Below are positions 15,725 through 24,225 of a stretch of 26,494 nt of DNA, piece by piece. A program made the translations under genes and the position numbers. This DNA comes from a virus. The stretch covers positions 1-26,494 of IMG/VR virus record IMGVR_UViG_3300009537_000936; one strand, written 5' to 3'. Below the pieces are notes generated by a model. The model saw only the letters and a list, made by a program, of their open reading frames with translations. It did not search any database and had not been told where the DNA came from. Positions within the stretch are counted from its first letter, which is position 1, and each line of letters opens with the position of its first letter.

Positions 15725-16156
15725 ATGGAATTAAAAGTTAAAAGATTTAAAAATGCTGTTAAATATACAGCAGGAAAATTATATATTGATGAAGTGTATT
15801 TTAGTTATACATTAGAAGATACTAATAGAATGCTAACTTCAAGTATGGATTTAGACATAATAAAGAAGATTAAAGTAAAGAATGAAACAGCTATACCTAC
15901 AGGAAAATATGAAATAGTAGTAAATTTTAGTAATCACTTTAAAAAGCAGATGCCATTATTAATAGGAGTAAAAGGATTTGAAGGTATAAGAATACATGCA
16001 GGCAATAAACCTGAAGATACTGAAGGTTGTCTATTAGTAGGATATGAAGATAGTAGTGATGGATTCATGGGTAATAGTAGAGATGCAGTAACTGCATTAT
16101 ATACTAAATTATTTGAAGCAATTAAAACAGAAAAAATCTGGATAACATACGAATAA
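15725..16156 (+). CDS. DUF5675-like protein
   Basis: A 143-residue protein resembling the DUF5675 family as I remember it: an N-terminal KVKRFKNAVKYTAGKLYID strand pair, AIPTGKYEI, then GIRIHAGNKPEDTEGCLLVG around residues 95-115. The His, Asp, Glu and Cys in that last segment recall the active-site arrangement of L,D-transpeptidase-like folds, but enzymatic activity is not established for the family. These proteins are common in Bacteroidetes phages, often near lysis genes, so a link to cell-wall interaction is an inference from context. Start is ATG at 15725 after aaatta. Confidence 0.65.
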   Translation: MELKVKRFKNAVKYTAGKLYIDEVYFSYTLEDTNRMLTSSMDLDIIKKIKVKNETAIPTGKYEIVVNFSNHFKKQMPLLIGVKGFEGIRIHAGNKPEDTEGCLLVGYEDSSDGFMGNSRDAVTALYTKLFEAIKTEKIWITYE

Positions 16157-16160
16157 CATT

Positions 16161-16565
16161 ATGGAAGATTATGCTTTTGGATTAATGATATTATGTTCTA
16201 CATTATTAATATGTTTAGCTGGAATGGCTAATGGAATTATGGATAGTATAGCATGGCATGACTATTATAAGAAATCTGGTTGTAAAGATAAATCATATTG
16301 GTTATCATCTTGGAAATCAATATATGATAAAAAAGGAGTAACAACTTGGTGGAAATCAAATATAATGATTTTATTTTGGAGTAAATGGCATACGTTTAAA
16401 ATGATTATGCTATTTTCTTTTTATTTGGTAATCTGCCTTAATGTCTTCTTTTCTTTACAAGGTGTCAGCTTTGAAAATACTTATCATCTACTAACATTTT
16501 TACTTATTTATTTTGTATATTTGTATATACTTTTTTATCTTTCATTTAACTTTTTTTATAGATGA
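16161..16565 (+). CDS. Multi-pass membrane protein, unknown (134 aa)
   Basis: Three hydrophobic segments: residues ~6-25 (FGLMILCSTLLICLAGMANG), ~77-97 (KMIMLFSFYLVICLNVFF) and ~104-131 (HLLTFLLIYFVYLYILFYLS). Between the first and second is a polar stretch rich in Trp and Lys (WHDYYKKSG, YWLSSWKS and TWWKS). I recall similar small proteins in other Bacteroidetes phages but know no function. Position between a DUF5675-like protein and a single-anchor protein suggests a lysis or envelope role. Its stop overlaps the next start by 4 bases. Confidence 0.5.
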   Translation: MEDYAFGLMILCSTLLICLAGMANGIMDSIAWHDYYKKSGCKDKSYWLSSWKSIYDKKGVTTWWKSNIMILFWSKWHTFKMIMLFSFYLVICLNVFFSLQGVSFENTYHLLTFLLIYFVYLYILFYLSFNFFYR

Positions 16566-17155
16566 ATGATTTTAGACCATATATAGTAGTATTAGCAGCA
16601 GGATTTTTAATAGGAATATTAACTTATAGAGCTTGTAATACTAAATCTACAATTATTATAGATACAGTATTTGTTATGAGCAAACCTATAATTGTAATAG
16701 ATAGTGTTCCATATCCTGTATATACAGGAACATCATATATTTCTAATCATTTTAAACCATTACCAGTTGATACTTCAAAAAAAGACAGTTGTTGTGCAGC
16801 TTACAACAACTGTTTTCTTTCATATAGTAATCTATTCTCATATAGTGATAGTATCATCAGAAAAAGATACTATCCTATGAGGATAGAGAATGATACTATT
16901 AGAATAGATATTGGAGATAGTACATTAGGAACATTAGATTATAGATGGGTATCATATTACATAAAACCAATAAGAATTAAAAAATTAATTCCTAAAGATA
17001 AAATAGGAATTTATGGTAATATAGGATATGATTTAACAACTAAAAATGTATTAATAGGTAGTGATATTACTTATAGAGATTTAACAATTGGATATTTGGG
17101 AAATATGAAAGACCAAAATGGTATAAAATTAGGATATAGAATATTTAATAAATAA
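16562..17155 (+). CDS. Membrane-anchored protein with extracytoplasmic domain, possible spanin-like
   Basis: A 197-residue protein with an N-terminal membrane anchor (YIVVLAAGFLIGILTYRAC, about residues 7-25) and the rest outside the membrane. Residues 26-70 have many Ile, Val and Pro, residues ~78-90 hold a Cys cluster (DSCCAAYNNC), and the C-terminal half has beta strands (KIGIYGNIGYDL and DITYRDLTIGYLG) that look like short outer-membrane-type strands. It could connect inner and outer membranes as a spanin does, or be a phage envelope protein; neither is proven. Several strong inverted repeats lie within the gene. Confidence 0.5.
   Translation: MNDFRPYIVVLAAGFLIGILTYRACNTKSTIIIDTVFVMSKPIIVIDSVPYPVYTGTSYISNHFKPLPVDTSKKDSCCAAYNNCFLSYSNLFSYSDSIIRKRYYPMRIENDTIRIDIGDSTLGTLDYRWVSYYIKPIRIKKLIPKDKIGIYGNIGYDLTTKNVLIGSDITYRDLTIGYLGNMKDQNGIKLGYRIFNK
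16785..16813 (+). repeat. Strong inverted repeat, terminator-like hairpin within a gene
   Basis: ACAGTTGTTGT (16785-16795) pairs perfectly with ACAACAACTGT (16803-16813) around a 7-base loop. The stem is preceded by a run of A and followed by TTTC, so it resembles a weak bidirectional terminator. It lies in the coding sequence of the membrane-anchored protein at 16562-17155. Confidence 0.7.
16847..16885 (+). repeat. Two adjacent inverted repeats within a gene
   Basis: GATAGTATC (16847-16855) is the exact complement of GATACTATC (16866-16874) with a 10-base loop. It overlaps a second hairpin, TATCCT (16871-16876) with AGGATA (16880-16885), with a 3-base ATG loop. The two stems share bases and would compete, which is a pattern seen in switching RNA structures but also possible by chance. 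Confidence 0.6.
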
Positions 17156-17160
17156 AGAAA

Positions 17161-18024
17161 ATGGCACAACAGACATTATTACAAAAACTCGAAGTCTCTA
17201 TAAACAAATCTGACAAAGTACAGGTAGCTTTATATGAAGTTATAAAACTTTTATATGAGAATTCAGATGCAGTAGAGGGAACTGCTTATGCTGATATTAT
17301 TTCAGAATTTACAGTTGGAACAGGAGTAACCGTTGATGGGGTATTAATTAAAGATGGTAGAATAGCAAGTATTATTAATGAACTTATAACAGATATAGGT
17401 ACTACTTATTCATCAGCAGGAACATTATCAGGAACAGATACAATAATTCAAGCATTAACTAAACTTAATGGAAATATTATTGAGTTACTTACAAGAGATA
17501 AAACTTTTATAGGAATAAAGACATTTGATTCATTTCCAATAGCTCCTTCAAATCTTCCTACAACTGATTGGCAATTAGCTAATAAGGCTTATGTGGATAC
17601 TAAAGCATCAGGATTAATACCGAAAGAAAGTGTAAAAGCAGCAACAGTTACTACATTACCAGCTTGTACATATACAGGTTCAGGTGTTGGAGGTTACTTG
17701 GAAGCAGATAGCAATGATGCAATTTTACCTAATATTGATGATGTTACACTTATTGTTACAAATAGAGTTCTTATAAAAAATGAAAATAGTCCAATAACAA
17801 ATGGTATTTACACGGTAGATACGGTTGGAGAAGTAGGTGTATCAAAATGGAAATTAATAAGAGCAACTGATTATGATTCAACAGCAGAAGTAGTAAGTGG
17901 CACTTTTATGCTTATAGAAGGTGGAACAGTAAATGCAAATAAATGGTATGCACAATTAACAATTGCTCCTACATTAGATACTGACTCACTTAATTTTGGA
18001 ATTGTTAAGTTACCAACAGCATAA
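17161..18024 (+). CDS. Putative fibre protein (head or tail)
   Basis: A 287-residue protein with an N-terminal helical segment (QTLLQKLEVSINKSDKVQVALYEVIK), a beta-like middle, then a linker ending in NKAYVDTKASG (residues ~140-150), which recurs in phage fibres before a trimeric domain. The C-terminal domain has ESVKAATVTT, RVLIKNENSPITNGIYTVD and KWKLIRATDYDS, a widely distributed phage fibre pattern. It probably forms a trimer contacting the host or decorating the head. It is directly upstream of the ring-protein genes, separating that block from the lysis-like genes. Start is ATG at 17161 after aaagaaa. Confidence 0.65.
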   Translation: MAQQTLLQKLEVSINKSDKVQVALYEVIKLLYENSDAVEGTAYADIISEFTVGTGVTVDGVLIKDGRIASIINELITDIGTTYSSAGTLSGTDTIIQALTKLNGNIIELLTRDKTFIGIKTFDSFPIAPSNLPTTDWQLANKAYVDTKASGLIPKESVKAATVTTLPACTYTGSGVGGYLEADSNDAILPNIDDVTLIVTNRVLIKNENSPITNGIYTVDTVGEVGVSKWKLIRATDYDSTAEVVSGTFMLIEGGTVNANKWYAQLTIAPTLDTDSLNFGIVKLPTA

Positions 18025-18028
18025 TAAA

Positions 18029-18667
18029 ATGAAATTATCAGTATTAACAGATATTATTGCATACGAACTTAAAAGACCAGATGATGCTGTTCTTAAAGAA
18101 ACTATATCTAATTTAATTATTAGTGCAAGAGCCACTCTTATTAGACAGCAGTTTGTTAATACAAAATCTTTTTCTACAAATGCTTTATTAAATTTATGTG
18201 TACCATTAGAAACTGTAGATAGTGCAGAATGTTGTGGAGAAAATTTAGGGTGTAAATTTGCAGTATCAGAACAAATTCCTGTACCTATAGATGTAAAGGA
18301 TGAAATAAACTTTAACTTTGTAGGAAGTATAGATGGATTAATTGGATTTGGTTATATTAAACCAGATGAAATGAGATTCATTAAATACAGAAAATTCAGT
18401 AAAAATCTTATATACTATACATGGATGAATAGAAGAATAATGATAGTAAACAAACCTTCTATTGAACAAGTTAAAGTAAGATATGTACCTATGAATCCAT
18501 TAGAATTTTTAAAATATAATGATTGTGAAGGAAAGTCATGTTTTAATTTAGATGATGAAACATTTATAGAAGATACTTGGGAAGATGCAATAACAAGAAT
18601 AATTATACCTAAACTAAAAGATACTAAAGAAGAACAAATTAAAATTAACGAAAATGATGGAGTATAA
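18029..18667 (+). CDS. Portal-proximal ring-type protein (crAss-like)
   Basis: I chose ATG at 18029 (212 residues). An open frame starting at a TTG inside the previous gene is less likely. Features I associate with a conserved crAss-like structural protein are a helical ARATLIRQQFV segment (about residues 31-41), LCVPLETVDSAECCGENLGC (about 53-72), FVGSIDGLIGFGYI (about 100-113) and a helical C-terminus with DAITRIIIPKLKDTKEEQIK. In crAss-like virions such proteins form rings below the portal that extend the DNA channel. This gene, then an unknown, a second ring-type protein and the muzzle-type protein follow in the order expected for these phages. Confidence 0.68.
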   Translation: MKLSVLTDIIAYELKRPDDAVLKETISNLIISARATLIRQQFVNTKSFSTNALLNLCVPLETVDSAECCGENLGCKFAVSEQIPVPIDVKDEINFNFVGSIDGLIGFGYIKPDEMRFIKYRKFSKNLIYYTWMNRRIMIVNKPSIEQVKVRYVPMNPLEFLKYNDCEGKSCFNLDDETFIEDTWEDAITRIIIPKLKDTKEEQIKINENDGV

Positions 18668-19202
18668 ATTAGGTAATTTTTCTAAAGATTATAAAAGAGA
18701 AATAAAATCTGACTTGACTATAGGTCAGATTAATAGAGTATTAAAAGATTTGAATGATTATTTTTTAGATTATATATTATTGGAAAATGGTGAACTTTCA
18801 CTATATGGATTATGTAGTTTTCATTTAGAAAGATTACAAAGAAATTTTGATAAATTAGCAGTTGATTGGTATAGAAGTAATAAGAATAAAAAAGAGATAT
18901 TAGCAAGAGGAGGAAAAATAGCTACAAAAATAGGAATATCAGATAAAGGAAATCCTATTTTTGATGATGGAGAAAAGTGGATGGTATTCTTTTTAGATGA
19001 TTTTTACTTTAGGGTAGTGAAAAAGAATTTATGTATAAAGAAAGAGGATGGTACTATTAAACCATTAGTTTTTAATGTTTTCTTTTGGAAATATATACAA
19101 AATGATAAGTTGTTAAAGAGATTTAACCACTATAAAAATAATAATAAACTTAATATACTTGATATACCTTTAAATAATGGACATAAAAACGATTTCGTCT
19201 AA
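18654..19202 (+). CDS. Conserved hypothetical protein of the ring-muzzle block (182 aa)
   Basis: Two adjacent Met codons (18654 and 18657) could start it. The N-terminus is LTIGQINRVLKDLNDYFLDYILLENGELSLYGLCSFH, a helical pair followed by a beta turn, loosely like an HU/IHF-type layout, but I do not claim homology. The middle is basic (WYRSNKNKKEILARGGK) and the C-terminus has many aromatic residues. It overlaps the genes on both sides (14 and 26 bases), so it is co-translated with ring-type proteins and may be a minor virion or assembly protein. Confidence 0.5.
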   Translation: MMEYKLGNFSKDYKREIKSDLTIGQINRVLKDLNDYFLDYILLENGELSLYGLCSFHLERLQRNFDKLAVDWYRSNKNKKEILARGGKIATKIGISDKGNPIFDDGEKWMVFFLDDFYFRVVKKNLCIKKEDGTIKPLVFNVFFWKYIQNDKLLKRFNHYKNNNKLNILDIPLNNGHKNDFV

Positions 19203-20076
19203 CTATGTTGTTCAAAGATTATTAGCTAACCATACTATAAATAATAGTAATTGGATAAATGATAGTAAAGATTGGGTAGCACAGGCTATGAGATTTATTG
19301 GAAAGCATGTTGGTTTTCCAGTAAAAATATGTGAGGATGTTTTAGTACAGGATTACCATACTTGTTATCCACATGATATGGAAGGAATACTTGCTGTAAT
19401 GTATAAAGGTAATTTATTACCACTTGGAAGTGATATTTCTGGAATTGGATATACAAGACAATTAAATAAACAAGTAACTGATTCAATAGGATATAGTAAT
19501 ACATTAGAACTAAATAAATTAGAAGCACAAAAAGAAGCATTAATAAAACAATATGCTGAACACCCCACATCAGATATAGAAGAAGAAATAAATAGAATTG
19601 CAGCCAAAGTAAATAAACTTACCAAATTCATTTCTGCAAGTGTTCAATTAACTTCACAATCAAGAAAAACAAGAGGAGAGTTTTATAATACAAAGACTCA
19701 AGTTTTACAAACTTCTTTTGCTGAAGGTTATATAGATATTATCTATGTAGCATTTCCATTAGATGATGATGGATTTCCATTAATATTAGATGATGAATAT
19801 TATATTCAAGCAGTTGAATGGTATATATTATTAATCTTAATGCAGAAGGGATACCAGCATCCTATATTCAAGTATCAAGAAGTATATAATATGTTTTTTG
19901 GTAGTAGAAAAACTGGAGAAATAGGATGGAAAGATATGGCAGCTAATCATGCGAGAATACCATCTATACAAGAAACAGAAAGATTAGCAAGAATGTGGGA
20001 ACAGTTTAAATTTAGAAGAGAATTACCAATACAATTATTTAATAAAACAGAACAATCTTTTGGGTTAGTGTACTAA
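19177..20076 (+). CDS. Second ring-type tail protein
   Basis: A 299-residue protein with DSKDWVAQAMRFIGKHVGFPVK, TCYPHDMEGILAVMYKG and LPLGSDISGIG in its first 95 residues. This is a pattern I associate with a conserved crAss-like tail protein encoded before the muzzle protein. Residues ~110-160 are a coiled coil (EAQKEALIKQYAEH, then EEEINRIAAKVNKL). The C-terminal third is mixed with a helical EWYILLILMQKGYQ. Likely a component of the portal-to-tail rings, though which ring is not clear. The gene overlaps its upstream neighbour by 26 bases and lies 8 bases before the muzzle gene. Confidence 0.62.
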   Translation: MDIKTISSNYVVQRLLANHTINNSNWINDSKDWVAQAMRFIGKHVGFPVKICEDVLVQDYHTCYPHDMEGILAVMYKGNLLPLGSDISGIGYTRQLNKQVTDSIGYSNTLELNKLEAQKEALIKQYAEHPTSDIEEEINRIAAKVNKLTKFISASVQLTSQSRKTRGEFYNTKTQVLQTSFAEGYIDIIYVAFPLDDDGFPLILDDEYYIQAVEWYILLILMQKGYQHPIFKYQEVYNMFFGSRKTGEIGWKDMAANHARIPSIQETERLARMWEQFKFRRELPIQLFNKTEQSFGLVY

Positions 20077-20084
20077 AATAAACT

Positions 20085-23000
20085 ATGAAACCAAAAAAAC
20101 TCAATTTAGATACTAACAAGACAGAAATGCCAGAGGGTGATTATGTTGGAGCAAGAAACATAACATCTGTTCAAAATGCTGATTATAAAATAAATGAGCA
20201 TGGAGTAAGAATATTTGAAAAACCTGGTACACTGAATAATAATAGATATAGTCAACCACATATAGTAGATGATGAACCATATAGATTAGAACCTATTGGA
20301 GAAAAAGTAATAGATGATGGTAGAGTAATTATATTTTCAATTGGTTATTTTGGAAATTCCACACAGATTGCATTTAGTGAAATTGGTATAATAGATAAAG
20401 AAGGAGTATATACAACAGTAATTAATGATTTTTTTAGAAATATATATACTCTCGATAATACATTAAAATTTAATCCATATTTTCCAATAGTAGCAGAATA
20501 CAACTATGTAAAGAATGATTTAATAGTTGGATTTACTGACTTTAATGAAAAACCTAAAGTAATTAATATTGATTACTATTTAAGAAAACCACCATCACCT
20601 ACTGATAAATTTAACATCAATAATATATTGATGTTTCCTGATTTTAAAATACCAAGAACTAAAGTAACTACTAATTTAGGCAATGACTATGGTGGAATAA
20701 CTGTAAACAATTCTGGAGGAACTAATTTAGAATCTGGTAGTCATCATCTATGTTTTGCTTATGAAGATGTTGATGGAGCAATAACAGATGTTACACCACC
20801 ATTACCTGCTATTTATATATTTAAAGATGCTATAGAGATTGCAATTTCTAATGATGGTGCAGAAGGAAGTCTTCCTGATGTATTAACTTCTAAATCTGTA
20901 ACAGTAGAATTAATAGATGTAGATACAAGATTCAAATACTTAATAGTGTATAGTCTTCAAAAAGTACAAGGTGGACAGGTTGTAGCTAAAAAATGTAATA
21001 GAGTAAATATTACAGCAAGTACATTAAGTTTTGTATATGGTGGTGGAACTTGGGAAGATGTAGATTTGAATCAGATATTAATAGGAAGAAGATATATTTC
21101 TAAAATGAAACATCTTACTCAAATTAATAATGCTTTATATTCAGTAGATACAGAAGGAAGAAGAAGAATAAAATATCAGAAATATGCTAATTTAATTGAT
21201 ATTCATATAGAAAGTAAATTTGTTGATATAAGAAGTACAGCAGACCCAGTAATACCACCAAAAGATGCAAAGGCAAGTGCATACTCATTTAATAATGTGG
21301 GATTACAACATAGAGAAGTATATGCTGTTTATTTTCATTGGGTATTAACAGATGGAAGTTTAAGTGAAGGATTTCATATTCCTGCATTTAGGAAATTAAC
21401 ATCAGCACAAATAGATGGGAAAGGATGGAGAGCAGACTCTACCGTAGTAAATGAATTAGTTGCAAAAAAATTTCAAGTAGAAGATACTTGTGCATTAGTC
21501 GGAGAAAGAATAGAAACTGGGTTTTGGGAAAATGAAGATGAAAAATATCCTATAACAGAAAATCATGATTTTGATTCAACAACTGATTATAATGGAAATA
21601 CTTTAACTGGTGGAAAAAATTTAGAAGGACAAAAAGTAAGACATCCAAGAATGCCATCTATAGCATGGATGAGAGCTAATGTATATAATTCAGGAAATAG
21701 TCCAGCAACGTATGGAAAAACAGGATTAGATATGTTAGGAATAAGTTTAACTAATGTTATTCTTCCTTCTGAATTAGCACCATATGTAGATGGATGGACT
21801 GTATCTTTTGCAGAAAGACAATATGGTAATAGTTTAGTACTGGGACAATCACAATTAATTGCATCTGCTTATAGTCCAATACTTAATAAAAGAATAAGTA
21901 ATGGGATAAATAAAGCAATAAAGCGTTTTATCCCTTATGCGTTAGAACATAATTTAGTTGGAGGTGGTGTTAGATTTTATGATTTTGCAATGATGAAAAA
22001 TATGCCAGCTTTTTCAACAAGTTCATATTTAGCATTGGAACTACAATTTGATAGTAATAGTTGGTATGTACGTTCAAATCAAAGTAACATAAGTCCTCCT
22101 CAATATAATAGAATAACAGGATATGTAAATGTTGGAGAAGATGCTACTATTACTGCAAATGGTACAAGATTTAAAATTAACTCTTATAATTATTTACCAA
22201 CAAATGCTACAACAGGAGAAGTAGATAATAGATTTTTAGAAAATACTTTAGAATTAGCAGTAAATGGAGCTTTTGATTGGGGAAGTGAGTATATTACTAA
22301 TGATGAATATGTGGGAAAACATGGTGGTGTTGACGGAACAAAACAGATTTTAGCAACATTAGTAAATCATACTACTAATGTATATAATTCAGTTTTTAAA
22401 CAGAAACTTAGATTAACAGGACTATATGTAAAAAAGAATGTATTACAGGGAACTTTTTATAGAGGAGATGTATATATTGTACATAATAGTATAAATGCAA
22501 TGGGGCATTCAGCAGATAATGACCCATCACTACATGGAGAATATGGAGGATTTAGATGGGCGTATGTTTGGATATGTGAGAGTATATATAATTCTGAATT
22601 AAGAAATTCTTATAGTAATTATGCAAGAACACAATACTTTTTTAAATATGGTGTAATTCAGGCTTTTAATAACAGATTAGCTGACATAAATGGCAAAGAT
22701 TGTGCATTACCTTATGATTTTAATACTGATTATGTATCATCTAATTCATATAAACTAATACCACCATTTGACCCAGATAGATTAGATAGAGAAACTTTAG
22801 ATAAAGATAGATTTAAAATTAGTAGAAGTTTACCACAAGTAGCTGATGTTAATATCAATATGTGGAAAACATGGTTGGTAAATGATTATAAAAACTTTTA
22901 TAAAGACAAGGGGGATATAACTAATGTTCAAGGATTTGATAGAAACTTATTGATTCATACTGCTACAGCATTATTTATGACTAGAAGTAATGAAGAATTA

Positions 23001-24215
23001 AAAGTTGATTTAGCATCAGTATTTATTGGACAAGGAAATATATTTGAAAGAGACCCAGAAGAAATAATACCAAGTGAAGAAGGTACATTTGGAACACAAC
23101 ATAGATTCTCATGTAAACTAACAGAAGTTGGTTATGTATTTATAGATAGTGAAAAAGGTAGATTATGTTTATTTGATGGTGGAAAAAATGTTATTGTACT
23201 AAGTGATGTAATGATGAGAGCCTTCTTACAATCAAATCTACGGATTACACCCCCCAGCAAAATCGCTGACACGATTCTCATGGGGATAAAACCCACCGAT
23301 GACAACCCTTATTTCTTTAATGGCTTTAATGTAGTATATGATTCACTATATAAACGATTAATCATCTCTAAAAAACATTTTGTATTAAGCCCTACCGTCC
23401 CTCTTATATTAAAAAATGGTAAATATACAATTGGGGAATTTTTAATAGGATATGATAATATTTCATTTGAAAACAAGTCTTTTACTCTTTCCTATTCCTT
23501 AATTGACAATGGATTTACTTGTTTCCATGATTATATTCCAGATAGATTAATCAATACCAGAACTGAAGTTTTAGCATTTGTTAAATATATTAGTACAAAT
23601 AATAAAACTACTATCTGTAGATTATTTAGACATAATTTTGAAGGTAATAAAGGAATCTATTACAATACTTCTATAATAAATATAGATACACTAACTGAAG
23701 CAGCTACTCCATTTTCTTCTTATGTAGTAATGTGCTTTGCTCCAACTAAAGGAGTGCAAGGTAGACCATCTATTGAATTTATTAATGCTTCATGGATTGC
23801 AGATATAATTACAAAAACAGGTGCTAAACTATCATGGGAAACTTTTAATTACATATTAGCATTTAATTCCTATCAATCAACTGATGAATTTCTATTAAAA
23901 CCATTTAATTTTACTAATTATTTTGAGTCTAATACCAGAAATATAAAAAATACTTGGTACTTTGATAAACTAATAGACCTATTGCGTGATGATATATTTA
24001 TTACAGGTATTCCTTTTCAACCATTTATTGTTAATGATAAACTTAATTTAGACATATCTCCAATAGACCTTGATAAACACTTCTTTAATAAACTTTCTCT
24101 TATAGATAAATTTTTATGTGTAAAACTCTTGTATTCTAATGAATTAAATGGTATCTTGCAAAATGAAATTAGAATACTTGACATTAGTGTAGATGGTATT
24201 ATTTCACCACGTTAA
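20085..24215 (+). CDS. Muzzle/tail stabilisation-type protein (crAss-like, 1376 aa)
   Basis: The largest gene in the window. The N-terminus (KKLNLDTNKTEMPEGDYVGARNI) followed by IIFSIGY, FSEIGIID, AEYNYVKNDLIVGFTD and KPKVINID is a layout I associate with the large crAss-like muzzle or stabilisation protein, which forms the end of the short tail. Blades of beta strands continue through residue ~600, then Tyr/Asn-rich regions. No signal peptide or membrane segment is visible. From about base 23,230 the codon and base use change sharply (more C, less G) until the gene ends, suggesting a mosaic C-terminal third. The gene fits between ring-type and cargo-type genes. Confidence 0.72.
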   Translation: MKPKKLNLDTNKTEMPEGDYVGARNITSVQNADYKINEHGVRIFEKPGTLNNNRYSQPHIVDDEPYRLEPIGEKVIDDGRVIIFSIGYFGNSTQIAFSEIGIIDKEGVYTTVINDFFRNIYTLDNTLKFNPYFPIVAEYNYVKNDLIVGFTDFNEKPKVINIDYYLRKPPSPTDKFNINNILMFPDFKIPRTKVTTNLGNDYGGITVNNSGGTNLESGSHHLCFAYEDVDGAITDVTPPLPAIYIFKDAIEIAISNDGAEGSLPDVLTSKSVTVELIDVDTRFKYLIVYSLQKVQGGQVVAKKCNRVNITASTLSFVYGGGTWEDVDLNQILIGRRYISKMKHLTQINNALYSVDTEGRRRIKYQKYANLIDIHIESKFVDIRSTADPVIPPKDAKASAYSFNNVGLQHREVYAVYFHWVLTDGSLSEGFHIPAFRKLTSAQIDGKGWRADSTVVNELVAKKFQVEDTCALVGERIETGFWENEDEKYPITENHDFDSTTDYNGNTLTGGKNLEGQKVRHPRMPSIAWMRANVYNSGNSPATYGKTGLDMLGISLTNVILPSELAPYVDGWTVSFAERQYGNSLVLGQSQLIASAYSPILNKRISNGINKAIKRFIPYALEHNLVGGGVRFYDFAMMKNMPAFSTSSYLALELQFDSNSWYVRSNQSNISPPQYNRITGYVNVGEDATITANGTRFKINSYNYLPTNATTGEVDNRFLENTLELAVNGAFDWGSEYITNDEYVGKHGGVDGTKQILATLVNHTTNVYNSVFKQKLRLTGLYVKKNVLQGTFYRGDVYIVHNSINAMGHSADNDPSLHGEYGGFRWAYVWICESIYNSELRNSYSNYARTQYFFKYGVIQAFNNRLADINGKDCALPYDFNTDYVSSNSYKLIPPFDPDRLDRETLDKDRFKISRSLPQVADVNINMWKTWLVNDYKNFYKDKGDITNVQGFDRNLLIHTATALFMTRSNEELKVDLASVFIGQGNIFERDPEEIIPSEEGTFGTQHRFSCKLTEVGYVFIDSEKGRLCLFDGGKNVIVLSDVMMRAFLQSNLRITPPSKIADTILMGIKPTDDNPYFFNGFNVVYDSLYKRLIISKKHFVLSPTVPLILKNGKYTIGEFLIGYDNISFENKSFTLSYSLIDNGFTCFHDYIPDRLINTRTEVLAFVKYISTNNKTTICRLFRHNFEGNKGIYYNTSIINIDTLTEAATPFSSYVVMCFAPTKGVQGRPSIEFINASWIADIITKTGAKLSWETFNYILAFNSYQSTDEFLLKPFNFTNYFESNTRNIKNTWYFDKLIDLLRDDIFITGIPFQPFIVNDKLNLDISPIDLDKHFFNKLSLIDKFLCVKLLYSNELNGILQNEIRILDISVDGIISPR

Positions 24216-24225
24216 TTGTATGTAA

